A stretch of 39,779 nucleotides of DNA from an uncultured Clostridia bacterium. GTDB taxonomy: Bacteria > Bacillota > Clostridia > Peptostreptococcales > Anaerovoracaceae. Numbering within the stretch: the first letter of the stretch is position 1; every line of letters begins with the position of its first letter. Both the position numbers and the translations under genes were made by a program. Shown one piece after another: positions 14,298 through 23,507 of this stretch. The stretch lies in assembly GCA_934233735.1 (NCBI GenBank), contig CAKQGQ010000020.1:1-39779 (forward strand), in the 5' to 3' direction. A model generated the notes under the pieces. The model was not told where the DNA came from. It made no database searches and saw only the letters and a program-made list of their open reading frames with translations.

Positions 14298-15485
14298 ATG
14301 AATAAGGAATTTATACAGGCCATCGAGGATTTGGAGAAGGAAAAGCATATCTCCAAAGAGATTTTGCTGGAAGCAATCGAATCCGCGCTTGTATCTGCAT
14401 ACAAGAAGAACTACGGAACATCCCAGAATGTGCGCGTGGACATCAACCAGGATACCGGCGATATCAATGTTTACATGCGTATGGATGTTGTCGATGACGA
14501 CGATTTTGAAGATGATCTGACACAGATTACTTTGGAAGAGGCGATGGAAATCGACCCGAGATACGAAGTCGGCGATGTGGTGGAATATCAGGTTACTCCG
14601 AGGGATTTCGGCAGAATCGCGGCGCAGACTGCCAAGCAGGTTGTCGTTCAGAGAATCAGAGAAGCGGAGCGCGGAATGATTTTCGACAACTTCATCACGC
14701 GTCAGGGCGAAATCGTAACAGGGACCGTACAGAGAGTCAGCAATGAGACTTTGTTCATAAATGTAGGAAATACAGAAGGAATTCTTTCGCCGAACGAACA
14801 GGTTCCGGGCGAACACTACAATATCAACGACAGACTCAAAGTTTACATCATGGATGTAAGAAAGAGCAACAAAGGACCGCAGGTGTTCCTTTCGCGCTCC
14901 CATCCGGGTCTGGTAAAGAGACTGTTCGAGCTGGAGGTTCCGGAAATTGAGGACGGAACGGTAGAAATCAAAGGAATCGCAAGAGAAGCCGGTTCCAGAA
15001 CGAAGATGGCCGTTTATACGGAATTTGAAAATGTTGACCCGGTAGGAGCATGTGTCGGAACCAGAGGTGCCAGAGTGCAGGCAATCGTGGACGAACTGCA
15101 CGGTGAAAAAATCGACATCATCACATGGAGCGAAGATCCGAAGGTGCTGATTGCCAATGTTCTCAGCCCGTCCAAGGTTGAGCAGGTAATCATTTCGGAT
15201 GAGGCGGAAAAGTCGGCAACGGTAGTCGTTCCGGACTATCAGCTTTCCCTGGCGATTGGTAAAGAAGGACAGAATGTAAGACTGGCGGCAAGAGTCAGCG
15301 GATGGAAGATCGACATCAAGAGTCACAGCCAGTATGAGGCGTCGACTCCGGATCTTGTAGAAATCGAAGAAATTGAAGATTTGGATGAGCCGGAAGCAGT
15401 GGAAACACTGCAGGCATCGGAAATGCCGCAGGCAATGCCGGAAGAAGTTTTGGAAGAACCGGAACTTACCAAAGTGGAGGAATAA
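14298..15485 (+). CDS. nusA: Transcription termination/antitermination factor NusA
   Basis: This 395-residue protein has the N-terminal RNA-polymerase-binding domain (about 1-125), an S1 domain (about 135-200, GEIVTGTVQRVSNETLFINVG) and two KH domains (about 200-345, with GACVGTRGARVQAIVDEL and LAIGKEGQNVRLAARVSGWKIDI). It lacks the proteobacterial C-terminal acidic repeats but has an acidic tail of about 45 residues rich in Glu, Met and Pro. It binds RNA polymerase and nascent RNA and modulates pausing and termination. AGGAGG (14281-14286) precedes the ATG. ylxR follows after 1 nt. Confidence 0.97.
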   Translation: MNKEFIQAIEDLEKEKHISKEILLEAIESALVSAYKKNYGTSQNVRVDINQDTGDINVYMRMDVVDDDDFEDDLTQITLEEAMEIDPRYEVGDVVEYQVTPRDFGRIAAQTAKQVVVQRIREAERGMIFDNFITRQGEIVTGTVQRVSNETLFINVGNTEGILSPNEQVPGEHYNINDRLKVYIMDVRKSNKGPQVFLSRSHPGLVKRLFELEVPEIEDGTVEIKGIAREAGSRTKMAVYTEFENVDPVGACVGTRGARVQAIVDELHGEKIDIITWSEDPKVLIANVLSPSKVEQVIISDEAEKSATVVVPDYQLSLAIGKEGQNVRLAARVSGWKIDIKSHSQYEASTPDLVEIEEIEDLDEPEAVETLQASEMPQAMPEEVLEEPELTKVEE

Positions 15486-15486
15486 T

Positions 15487-15756
15487 TTGAAAGAACGAAA
15501 GGTACCCATGAGAACCTGCGTGGGATGCACAGAATCAAAAGACAAGAATGATTTAATCCGAATCGCGATATACGAGGGCGCATTTACGGTCGACCCGAGC
15601 GGAAGAGCCAAGGGGCGCGGCATTTACATCTGTAAAAACAGCCCGGACTGTTTTGAGAAAGCAGTAAAGCGAAAGGCGTTTGAGCGTGCGCTGAAAAAAG
15701 CGGTAACCGATGAGGAGAAGGAAAGGCTGAAGAGCGAGCTTGAGGCGGCAAAATGA
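15487..15756 (+). CDS. rnpM: YlxR/RnpM family RNA-binding protein
   Basis: This 89-residue protein of the DUF448 family has a zinc-site-like CVGC, the FTVDPSGRAKGRGIYIC core and a basic tail, all typical of YlxR. Bacillus YlxR was recently described as a modulator of RNase P (RnpM). I chose the TTG at 15487 because GGAGG (15476-15480) is 6 nt before it and the resulting N-terminus (KERKVPMRTC) matches the family, which normally begins with a K-K-x-P-x-R-x-C pattern; an ATG at 15508 would lose those residues. Its stop overlaps the start of ylxQ by 4 nt. Confidence 0.9.
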   Translation: MKERKVPMRTCVGCTESKDKNDLIRIAIYEGAFTVDPSGRAKGRGIYICKNSPDCFEKAVKRKAFERALKKAVTDEEKERLKSELEAAK

Positions 15757-16082
15757 AGAGAAGCAAGGTAGAAAGCTATCTGGGTTTTGCGGCGAAGGCG
15801 CGGAAAATTTCCACAGGATATAATACCTGTCTTTTCATGATGGAGAAGCGGAAGATTAAGCTTTTGATACTGGCGGAAGACCTTTCGGAAAACTCCAGGG
15901 AGAAGATGACCGCGGCGGCAGACAAGCAAGGCGTGCCGTATCGCATATACGGAAAGATAGAGGACTTATCCCACATGACGGGAACGGAAGGCAAGGGAAT
16001 ATTCGGTCTTGCCGACGATAATTTTGCAAAGGTAATTTTAAGTGAGATTGATAGACAATCGTTAGAAGAGGAGGTGTTCTAA
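15753..16082 (+). CDS. ylxQ: YlxQ, L7Ae-family RNA-binding protein
   Basis: This 109-residue protein has the L7Ae/L30e/S12e/Gadd45 fold: KVESYLGFAAKARKISTGYNTC, then LLILAEDLSENSREKM and GKGIFGLADDNFAKVIL. It is a putative kink-turn-binding ribosomal protein of unknown cellular role, carried in nusA operons of Firmicutes. The start overlaps the ylxR stop (ATGA), and the stop overlaps the infB start (TAATG), so the three genes are probably translationally coupled. Confidence 0.92.
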   Translation: MKRSKVESYLGFAAKARKISTGYNTCLFMMEKRKIKLLILAEDLSENSREKMTAAADKQGVPYRIYGKIEDLSHMTGTEGKGIFGLADDNFAKVILSEIDRQSLEEEVF

Positions 16083-18913
16083 TGGCAAAGGAAAATAACA
16101 CACAGGAAACCACTATTGTGAAAGCAGCCCCGAAAAAGGCTGACGGCCAAAAAGATGAACAACCGAGAGGAACCGTGAAAGCGGCAAGCATGGCGCAGGT
16201 GCGCACACTGGGCGCAAACAAGCATGCAAAAGCACAGCAGACTCAGCAGGAAAGACCGCAGGCGCGTCCGCCGATGGGAAAACCTGTTGTGAATAAAGAT
16301 TTGGAAACAAGAAACCGTCCGCCAATCGGAAAGCCGATGGCAAAACCGATGGGTAAGCCGATGGCAAAATCCGAGGTGCCGCAGGAAATTGCGGAAAAAG
16401 CACCGGAAGCCGAGGCAGTCAGGACGGAAACTCCGGCAGCAGCGGAAGCTGCAAATGCACAGCCGGTAAAAACAGAGACTCCGGCAGCAGAGGCAGCAAA
16501 ACCGGCGGAACCGCCGAAATCTGCAGAGGCTCCGAAGGAAGAAGCTCCGAAGAAGGAAGAACCGAAGGCAGAACCTGCCCCGGCAGAAGCGCCAAAGGCA
16601 GAGCCTGCAGCAGGCGGAAATAAAAAAGCGGATGACAAGCAGGACAGAGCGGGCAGAAACGACAGAAATGACCGAGCAGGTCGCGATGGCAGAGGCGATA
16701 GAAACGATAGAAATGACCGAAACGACCGCGGCGGCAGAGGTCCGCGTGACAGGAATGATAGAAACGATCGCGGCGGACAGGACAGAGCAGGTAGAAACGA
16801 CCGAAATGACCGCGGCGGCAGACCGTCCGAAGGCGGCAGAGGTCCGCGCGATAGAAATGACCGAAATGACCGTGGCGGACAAGGCGGCGCAGGCAGAGCT
16901 GACCGCGGCGGCAGAGGATCAGACCGTCCGGCACTTTCCAAGATGGAGACAAAGCCGAATCAGAAGAATACGGAAAAACGCGACCATCAGGAAAAGGAAA
17001 GAAATAAATTTGCGAAGCTCGAAAATGGCGGCAGCCAGGGCAAGAAGAACAAGGAAAGAATGCAGCAGCGTTCTCTTGAAAAACAGGCAAAACCGAAGAA
17101 ACACAACAAACCAAAGCCTGTAGTTGAGGAGGAGGATGACATTTTGGAAGAACTTCCGACAGGAACAATAGCCGTAACGGCACCGATCACGGTAGCAGGA
17201 TTCTGCGAACAGGTCGGCGTATCCACATCCATGGTAATCATGGCACTTATGAAAATGGGTATCATGGCAAACATCAACCAGAATATCGACGAAGACACCA
17301 TTATGATTCTGGCAGACGATTTAGGAATCAAAGTTGTCGTAAGCAAAGTGGAAGAAGAAGAGGAAGAAGAAGGTCTGGAGCTTTTCGAAGACAAGGAAGA
17401 AGACCTGAAGCCTCGTGCACCGATTATCACGGTTATGGGCCATGTTGACCACGGTAAGACATCCTTGCTTGATGCCATCAGAAAGACAAATGTAACCGCT
17501 TCCGAATCGGGCGGAATCACGCAGCACATCGGTGCGTCCGAAGTCATGATCAACGGACAGAAAATCGTGTTCCTCGATACGCCGGGTCACGAAGCCTTCA
17601 CGGCAATGCGTGCCCGCGGAGCACATATTACAGATATCGCGGTACTCGTTGTTGCAGCAGACGACGGCGTTATGCCGCAGACCATCGAGTCCATCAGCCA
17701 TGCGAAGGCGGCAGGCGTTCCGGTTATCGTAGCAATCAATAAGATCGATAAGCCGGGTGCAAACCCTGACAGAGTAAAACAGGAACTTACGGAGCACGGA
17801 ATCCTTGTGGAAGACTGGGGCGGCGATGTTATTTCCGTACCGGTATCAGCAAAGACCGGCGAAGGCATTGTAAACCTTCTCGAAATGATTCTGCTTCAGG
17901 CAGAAGTGCTTGAACTCAGAGCAAATCCGAACAGACTTGCGATGGGTTCGGTTATCGAAGCAAGACTGGATAAGAACAAAGGTCCGGTTGCGACCCTCCT
18001 TGTAACAAACGGAACGCTCAAGACAGGAATGAGCGTGGTAGCGGGAACCTGTGCCGGAAGAATCAGACTTATGACGGACTTCAAGGGCAAAGAAATTAAG
18101 AAAGCAGGCCCTGCGACAGCGGTTGAAATCCTGGGTCTTTCCGATGTACCGGAAGCCGGCGATGAATTCAATGCGGTTAAGCAGGATAAGATCGCGAAAG
18201 AAATCGCAGACAACCGTAAGCAGAAACTCAGAGAAGAAATTCTCGCAAGAAACGCAAGCACGACGCTGGAACAGCTCTTCAGCCAGATTCAGGAAGGCGA
18301 GGTCAAGGACCTCAACCTCATCATCAAGGGCGATGTACAGGGCTCTATCGGTGCAATCGTTGCATCTCTTGAGAAACTCAATAACGAAAATGTAAGAGTC
18401 AGAATCATTCATACCGGCGTTGGTACGGTTACGGAGTCCGATGTAATGCTTGCCGGAACGACAGGCTCCATCATCATCGGTTTCAACGTAAGACCGACAA
18501 CTGCGGTTCAGACTTTTGCGGACAGAGAAAACATCCAGATCAGACTTTACAGAGTCATCTACGACATCTTAAACGATGTGGAAGACGCGATGAAGGGCAT
18601 GCTTGATCCTGAATTTAAGGAAGAAGTTTTGGGTAAAGTAGAAGTAAGAGAAACATTCAAAGTTCCGAATGTCGGCATCATCGCAGGTGCTTATGTTCAG
18701 GAAGGCAAGGTTATCCGAAATGCGGAAGTTCGTCTTGTGCGTGACGGCATCGTCATCCACGAAGGAACGATTTCCTCACTCAAGAGATACAAGGACGACG
18801 CAAAGGAAGTCAACCAGGGCTATGAATGCGGTATCGGGATTGAAAACTACAACGACATCAAGGAAGGCGACATCATCGAATGCTTCCACATGGTTGAGGT
18901 AGAAAGGAAATAA
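16082..18913 (+). CDS. infB: Translation initiation factor IF-2
   Basis: IF-2 is the GTPase that brings fMet-tRNA to the 30S subunit and promotes 50S joining. This one is 943 residues. The C-terminal core is canonical: a short IF2-N domain (about 365-415), then the G domain with GHVDHGKTS (about 453-461), DTPGHEAF, NKIDKPGANPD and SAKTGEG, followed by domains II-IV. The first ~350 residues are disordered-looking. An Ala/Pro/Glu/Lys-rich part (about 95-185) precedes a block rich in NDR, DRGG and GGRGPRD repeats (about 186-280), then a Lys-rich stretch. Long variable N-termini are normal for IF-2, but the Asp/Arg/Asn/Gly repeat block is unusual and visible as DNA repeats. Confidence 0.97.
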   Translation: MAKENNTQETTIVKAAPKKADGQKDEQPRGTVKAASMAQVRTLGANKHAKAQQTQQERPQARPPMGKPVVNKDLETRNRPPIGKPMAKPMGKPMAKSEVPQEIAEKAPEAEAVRTETPAAAEAANAQPVKTETPAAEAAKPAEPPKSAEAPKEEAPKKEEPKAEPAPAEAPKAEPAAGGNKKADDKQDRAGRNDRNDRAGRDGRGDRNDRNDRNDRGGRGPRDRNDRNDRGGQDRAGRNDRNDRGGRPSEGGRGPRDRNDRNDRGGQGGAGRADRGGRGSDRPALSKMETKPNQKNTEKRDHQEKERNKFAKLENGGSQGKKNKERMQQRSLEKQAKPKKHNKPKPVVEEEDDILEELPTGTIAVTAPITVAGFCEQVGVSTSMVIMALMKMGIMANINQNIDEDTIMILADDLGIKVVVSKVEEEEEEEGLELFEDKEEDLKPRAPIITVMGHVDHGKTSLLDAIRKTNVTASESGGITQHIGASEVMINGQKIVFLDTPGHEAFTAMRARGAHITDIAVLVVAADDGVMPQTIESISHAKAAGVPVIVAINKIDKPGANPDRVKQELTEHGILVEDWGGDVISVPVSAKTGEGIVNLLEMILLQAEVLELRANPNRLAMGSVIEARLDKNKGPVATLLVTNGTLKTGMSVVAGTCAGRIRLMTDFKGKEIKKAGPATAVEILGLSDVPEAGDEFNAVKQDKIAKEIADNRKQKLREEILARNASTTLEQLFSQIQEGEVKDLNLIIKGDVQGSIGAIVASLEKLNNENVRVRIIHTGVGTVTESDVMLAGTTGSIIIGFNVRPTTAVQTFADRENIQIRLYRVIYDILNDVEDAMKGMLDPEFKEEVLGKVEVRETFKVPNVGIIAGAYVQEGKVIRNAEVRLVRDGIVIHEGTISSLKRYKDDAKEVNQGYECGIGIENYNDIKEGDIIECFHMVEVERK

Positions 18914-18915
18914 AA

Positions 18916-19344
18916 ATGGGCAAAGGCTACAGACAGGGCAGACTCGGAGAAGAAATCCGCAGAATCATCAGTGAGCTTTTGATCAGCGGAATTAAAGATC
19001 CGAGAGTTGCAGAGCATATGATCAGCATTTCCGGCGTTTCGGTGACGAGCGACGGAAGCTATGCGACCTGTTATGTGTCGGTGCTGAATTTCAGCAAGGA
19101 CGAGGAAGAAAAAAAGAGCGAGGAAAACGATATTCTTGCAGGTCTTAACAGCGCAAAGGGTGTGATGAAGAAAGAAATTTCGCGTCAGGTGAAGGTTCGT
19201 CACATCCCGGAGCTGATTTTCAAAATCGACCATTCCATGGATTACGGCAGACACATAGAGGAGATTTTAGACACCATCGATTTTGACAGTTATCAAAAAG
19301 ATGAGGAAGAAGCAGAAGATGCAGATGAAAAAGGCGAATTTTAA
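18916..19344 (+). CDS. rbfA: Ribosome-binding factor A
   Basis: This 142-residue KH-like protein is needed for 30S maturation and cold growth. The N-terminal GYRQGRLGEEIRRIISELLISGIKDPRV, the SITDV-equivalent SISGVSVTSDGSYATCYVSV and the RHIPELIFKIDHSMDYG segments match RbfA closely. The C-terminal tail is acidic (KDEEEAEDADEKGEF). It starts 2 nt after infB. Its last codons and stop lie inside a terminator hairpin. Confidence 0.95.
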   Translation: MGKGYRQGRLGEEIRRIISELLISGIKDPRVAEHMISISGVSVTSDGSYATCYVSVLNFSKDEEEKKSEENDILAGLNSAKGVMKKEISRQVKVRHIPELIFKIDHSMDYGRHIEEILDTIDFDSYQKDEEEAEDADEKGEF

Positions 19345-19356
19345 GATTCGCCTTTT
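19329..19356 (+). terminator. Terminator hairpin overlapping the end of rbfA
   Basis: AAAAGGCGAA (19329-19338) pairs with TTCGCCTTTT (19347-19356) across an 8-nt loop. The rbfA stop codon is in the loop. The T tract is short. It may lower transcription of the distal nrnA-truB-ribF genes. Confidence 0.65.
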
Positions 19357-19398
19357 GGCATATAGCATAAATGAAGGAAAAGACAGAGGAAACAGAAG

Positions 19399-20403
19399 AT
19401 GAACAACACTTACAAGGAAATCGCGCAGGTTCTCGAAGGAGCGCAGACGATTCTGCTCTATCCGCATGTCAGCGCAGACGGGGATGCACTCGGTTCATGC
19501 GCCGCGCTTTGCAGAGCTCTTCGCATGAAAGGAAAGGAGGCTTTCATTCTCGTAGAGGAAGAACTGCCGCTGAATCTTGCTTTTTTGGATAAGGGATATT
19601 GTACGGAAGATCCGAATGTCATTGAAAATGTTGACATTTCATTCTGCGTGGACTGCGGGGATGCAACACGCTTTCCGGGACGCACGGAGAAATTTGCGAA
19701 AGGGAAGACAAGCGTGTGCATCGATCACCATCACACTACAACGGAATTTTGCGACTACAATTATGTGGACCCGGATGCGGCGGCCACAGGCGAGCTTGTG
19801 TTTGACCTGCTGAAGGAGATGGAAATTCCGCAGGACATCGAAATCGGCGAGGCAATTTTTGCGGCAATCACTACAGACACCGGGAACTTCCAGTATTCCA
19901 ACACCACCAAAAGATGTTTTGAGATCATGACCGAACTCTTCGACTGGGGCGTAGACACGAACAAAGTCAGCGTTCAGCTTTACGAAAATGTAAGGCTGGA
20001 GCGAAAGATTATTGAAACCATGGCATTTTCGACCCTCAATCTTCTGGCAGACGGAAAAGCCGCAGTAGCATATGTGACACAGGAAATGCTGGAAAAGAGC
20101 GGCGCCCTTTCGGAGGAAACCGAGAATGTGATTCGCGAGCTTAGGAGCATCGCAGGCGTGGAATATGCAGCCTTTTTGAAAGAAAAAGGGCCGGAAACGG
20201 TGCGCCTCAGCCTCAGAGCAAAGACCCAAGGCGATGTTTCGGTAATTGCCGAAAAATTCGGCGGCGGCGGACATATAAAAGCCGCTGGTGCAACGCTTAA
20301 CATGACGATAGAAGATGCTGTAAACGCTGTGTGTGCGGAACTCGAAAGAGCCGCAGGTGCAGAGCACGACAGGATGCAGCAGGGTGAATCGGAGACAAAA
20401 TGA
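19399..20403 (+). CDS. nrnA: DHH-family oligoribonuclease / pAp phosphatase NrnA
   Basis: This 334-residue protein has the DHH phosphoesterase motifs: HVSADGDALGS (about 23-33), VDCGD (about 79), and the diagnostic CIDHHHTTTEF (about 102-112). The C-terminal DHHA1 domain ends in FGGGGHIKAAGATL. NrnA degrades short RNA oligomers and removes the 3' phosphate from pAp, in the cytosol with Mn2+. The gene lies in its usual place between rbfA and truB. Its stop overlaps the truB ATG (ATGA). Confidence 0.93.
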   Translation: MNNTYKEIAQVLEGAQTILLYPHVSADGDALGSCAALCRALRMKGKEAFILVEEELPLNLAFLDKGYCTEDPNVIENVDISFCVDCGDATRFPGRTEKFAKGKTSVCIDHHHTTTEFCDYNYVDPDAAATGELVFDLLKEMEIPQDIEIGEAIFAAITTDTGNFQYSNTTKRCFEIMTELFDWGVDTNKVSVQLYENVRLERKIIETMAFSTLNLLADGKAAVAYVTQEMLEKSGALSEETENVIRELRSIAGVEYAAFLKEKGPETVRLSLRAKTQGDVSVIAEKFGGGGHIKAAGATLNMTIEDAVNAVCAELERAAGAEHDRMQQGESETK

Positions 20404-21434
20404 AAGACGGAATTTTGAACATAAACAAGCCGCAGGGCGTAACATCGCATGATGTGGTAAGAGACATCCGAAGACTGCTTGGCATAAAGAAAATCGGACA
20501 TACCGGAACTCTTGACCCGATGGCAACCGGCGTTCTTCCGGTTTGTATCGGCAAGGCGACCAGAATCACCGAGTATACGGATTTGGACTTTAAAAAGTAT
20601 CGCTGCACGCTGAGGCTCGGGATGGTAACGGACACGCAGGACATCTGGGGAGAAATTCTCGAAGATAACCCCACGGCGGGAATCACGCCAGACGATGTTC
20701 AGGAGGCTTTTTCGGGCTTTCACGGAAAAATCAGCCAGAAGCCGCCGATGTACAGCGCGGTCAGAGTAGGCGGAAGACGGCTTTACGACTATGCCAGAGC
20801 GGGAGAAACCGTGGAGGTGAAGGAGCGGGAGATCTATATTCGTGCTTTAGAAATTGAGCTGATGGATTTCGCGCATGACAGCGATGTGAAAAAGGTGACT
20901 TTCACTGTGGAGTGTTCGAAGGGCACCTACATCCGGACGATTTGCGAGGATGTGGGTCGGCATCTCGGATGCGGCGCAGCGATGGAGAGCCTCGCAAGGA
21001 TTGCAAGCGGAGCATTCAAAATCGAGGATGCCATTGATCTTTACGAGCTCGTGGATACATATTCGAGCAGACGCTTTGAGGGCGAAAAGTATTTCGTGGA
21101 GCCGGCAGATGCACAGGCTCTCGCAGAAATCAAAAAGCTGGTGCTGCCGACGGATTATCCGCTGACGCATTTTGGAAGTGCGGTCATGGATGAGGCGATG
21201 GGTAAAAAGTTCATCGACGGATGGCACATTTCCTTCCGGGACTGCGAAGTGACGGAAAAACCGGAATTTGAACAGAAAGAGCCGGAATTTGAAATCCGTC
21301 CGGAATATAGAGGGGCATATAAAATGTACCGCCGCACCGCTTGCGGCAATGATTTTCTGGGCGTGGCATTTTACAGCCCGAAATACAAGAAACTCGTGGC
21401 AGATAAGGTTTTCTGCCGAAATGACGAGGTCTGA
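20400..21434 (+). CDS. truB: tRNA pseudouridine-55 synthase TruB
   Basis: This 344-residue enzyme converts U55 in the T-loop of tRNAs to pseudouridine. The catalytic Asp39 lies in KIGHTGTLDPMATGVLPVCIG; KPQGVTSHDVV and YTDLDFKKYRCTLRLG are also typical, as is CSKGTYIRTICEDVGRHLG. The protein is somewhat longer than many (about 300), with an extended C-terminal region after the pseudouridine synthase domain that contains a short EFEQKEPEFE repeat. Start overlaps nrnA. Confidence 0.96.
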   Translation: MKDGILNINKPQGVTSHDVVRDIRRLLGIKKIGHTGTLDPMATGVLPVCIGKATRITEYTDLDFKKYRCTLRLGMVTDTQDIWGEILEDNPTAGITPDDVQEAFSGFHGKISQKPPMYSAVRVGGRRLYDYARAGETVEVKEREIYIRALEIELMDFAHDSDVKKVTFTVECSKGTYIRTICEDVGRHLGCGAAMESLARIASGAFKIEDAIDLYELVDTYSSRRFEGEKYFVEPADAQALAEIKKLVLPTDYPLTHFGSAVMDEAMGKKFIDGWHISFRDCEVTEKPEFEQKEPEFEIRPEYRGAYKMYRRTACGNDFLGVAFYSPKYKKLVADKVFCRNDEV

Positions 21435-21486
21435 AGCAAAGCGCGGGACTTGCGAAACAGCTTTGGACAGAGAAGAGGTATATGCG

Positions 21487-22410
21487 ATGAAAAAGTTTGA
21501 GACAATAGAAGAAATCACGCAGATTGAGCCGTCTTGCGTGGCTCTGGGAAATTTTGACGGAGTACATGTCGGACACAGGCAGCTGATCAAGTCCGCTGTG
21601 GAAAAGGCGAAGGAAAAGGGACTTGCAAGTGCGGTTTTCACTTTTTCCAATCATACAAAGAGCCTGATTCCCGGTGCCAAGCCGGTAAAAAACATCGTCT
21701 ACAGTGAAGAAAAGGAAGCGTTGATTGAGAAATTAGGCGTGGACTATCTGGTGAATATTCCTTTTACCGAAGAGATTATGCGAATGCCGCCGGAAGCCTT
21801 CGTGAAAACATTTCTGGCGGACAAAATGAACGCGAAAGAGGTTTTTTGCGGGTTTAACTATCACTTTGGCTATAAGGGAGAAGGCGACACGAAAACGCTG
21901 CGGATTCTCGGAGCAAAGTTCGGCTATCATGTGAACGAAATGAAGGCGGTTTCGCTCGACGGTGATGTGGTCAGCTCCACGCTGATACGAAACATGATCA
22001 TGGCGGGCGAGATGGAGGAATGCGCGAAATATCTCGGCAGGAATTATGACATCGGCGGAGAGGTTGTCGTAGGCAATCGGCTGGGACGCTCAATTGGCTT
22101 TCCTACCTCGAACATTATGATTGACGAGAGCATGGTAACGCCGCCCAACGGTGTGTATATCACCTACTGCATTTACAACGGGGTGAAGTACCCGAGCGTT
22201 ACGAATGTCGGAATCAAACCGACCATTGGCACCTTTAAAAAGAATATGGAAACACATATTTTTAATTTTGACAAGGAATTATACGGAAAAATGATAAAGA
22301 TTGAATTTATCAAAAAAACCCGTGACGAGGTCAAGTTCGCAGGGATTGACGAGCTTTCCGCGCAGATTGCGAAAGACTGTCTGGAAGCGAAGACCTATCA
22401 CGGGCTGTAA
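21487..22410 (+). CDS. ribF: Bifunctional riboflavin kinase / FAD synthetase RibF
   Basis: This 307-residue enzyme makes FMN and then FAD from riboflavin and ATP. The N-terminal nucleotidyltransferase domain carries GNFDGVHVGHRQL (about 21-33) and FCGFNYHFGYKGEGD. The C-terminal flavokinase domain carries GRSIGFPTSNI (about 200) and NGVYITY, TNVGIKPTIG. The open frame extends upstream into truB, but the ATG at 21487 has AGAAGAGG upstream and starts the family alignment. No FMN riboswitch was seen. The usual next gene, rpsO, is not here; an EamA transporter gene converges with only 21 bp between stops. Confidence 0.95.
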   Translation: MKKFETIEEITQIEPSCVALGNFDGVHVGHRQLIKSAVEKAKEKGLASAVFTFSNHTKSLIPGAKPVKNIVYSEEKEALIEKLGVDYLVNIPFTEEIMRMPPEAFVKTFLADKMNAKEVFCGFNYHFGYKGEGDTKTLRILGAKFGYHVNEMKAVSLDGDVVSSTLIRNMIMAGEMEECAKYLGRNYDIGGEVVVGNRLGRSIGFPTSNIMIDESMVTPPNGVYITYCIYNGVKYPSVTNVGIKPTIGTFKKNMETHIFNFDKELYGKMIKIEFIKKTRDEVKFAGIDELSAQIAKDCLEAKTYHGL

Positions 22411-22431
22411 GGCTTACATAGAGCTGTTGGG

Positions 22432-23343
22432 CTATTCGACACCGTCACGAAGTTCCGGACCCGGATCCGGGCTCCATTCGGATAGGATGATGCTTGCGAC
22501 AACCAATACGCCGCCGAGCCATCCCGCAGCGCCGAGCACTTCATGCAGAATTGCAACCGAAGCAATTGCGCCGACTACCGGCTCAATGGTCAGAATCAAG
22601 GCAACGCGGTTTGCGGCTACATGCTTCTGCGCACTTGTCTGAAGGATAAAACAGAGCGCGGAGCAGACAAGCCCTAAAACAATCAGCGCGCCAAGTTCAA
22701 GCGTGGTGAGGCTTTCGGGAACCGTTTCCCTTGCTGCAAAAATTCCGATAAAGCCCAGAACTGCAATCGTTGCAAGCTCAATGACAGTCAGAGCATAAAC
22801 ATCATGTGACTTCGCAAGCTTTTCAATCGCAACGATTTGGCCGGCTCCAAAGAATGCAGCGCCAAGACAGATGGCATCACCGATATTAAAGCCGAAGTCT
22901 GTACTTCCGCCCATGGAAATGAGGTAGACGCCGACAACGCAGATAACGACGCACAGCGCTGATTTTTTCGTCAGACGGATGCGGTAAAAAATAAAGTTGA
23001 CAAGCGGCACGCAGATTGCGCCAAGCGTTGAGAAGAACGCGGTACGTGATGCTGTCGTATACTTAATGCCGTAGGTGGCGCAGACATAACAGGCAAACAT
23101 CAGAATGCCGATTTTAATTCCGGCTTTTAATAATTCTTTATCGATATTTTTCAGGTGTGGAAAACACGCAATCGCAAGCGCGACAGCGGCGACGCTGAAA
23201 CGAATCGCCTGAATATAGAAGGTCGGAAGCGCATCGGTATAGCGCAGACCTAAGAAACCAAAACCCCAGCAGACACCAACGATGACGAGACCGATAACTG
23301 CGAAGATTTCCTCTTTGCTTTTTTTCTTGTGTTGAAAATTCAT
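22432..23343 (-). CDS. EamA/DMT-superfamily transporter
   Basis: This 303-residue membrane protein has two EamA repeats: an N-terminal part beginning IFAVIGLVIVGVCWGFGFLGLRYTDALP and a second beginning about residue 155, with roughly ten hydrophobic segments. Members export or import amino acids, metabolites or nucleotide sugars; the substrate here is unknown. I chose the ATG at 23341-23343 because GAAAGGA lies 9 nt upstream on the minus strand; an earlier ATG at 23379 lacks a site. Confidence 0.88.
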   Translation of the reverse strand: MNFQHKKKSKEEIFAVIGLVIVGVCWGFGFLGLRYTDALPTFYIQAIRFSVAAVALAIACFPHLKNIDKELLKAGIKIGILMFACYVCATYGIKYTTASRTAFFSTLGAICVPLVNFIFYRIRLTKKSALCVVICVVGVYLISMGGSTDFGFNIGDAICLGAAFFGAGQIVAIEKLAKSHDVYALTVIELATIAVLGFIGIFAARETVPESLTTLELGALIVLGLVCSALCFILQTSAQKHVAANRVALILTIEPVVGAIASVAILHEVLGAAGWLGGVLVVASIILSEWSPDPGPELRDGVE

Positions 23344-23450
23344 TTGCACACATCCTTTCACAGTGGCGGAGCGAAACACAGCCGCTTCGACGCTTTGTTA
23401 CTAACTTAACATAAAAGAAAGGAAAATGCAAGAGAGGCATAGAGATGAGA

Positions 23451-23479
23451 TAGATAAAAACAGTAAAATGTGTTATAAT
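23451..23479 (+). promoter_or_regulatory. Probable promoter of the hydrogenase-like gene
   Basis: A perfect TATAAT (23474-23479) lies 29 bp before the ATG at 23508, preceded 17 bp upstream by a weak TAGATA (23451-23456). The region 23380-23507 is the divergent gap with the EamA gene and contains no other feature. Confidence 0.5.
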
Positions 23480-23507
23480 GTATACAATGTGATTAGGGAG
23501 GATTTGA

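Noticed and set aside
14205..15623. A 472-codon open frame antisense to nusA
   Set aside because: It lies fully over the well-supported nusA, has no ribosome site and no family resemblance. Long antisense frames follow from codon bias.
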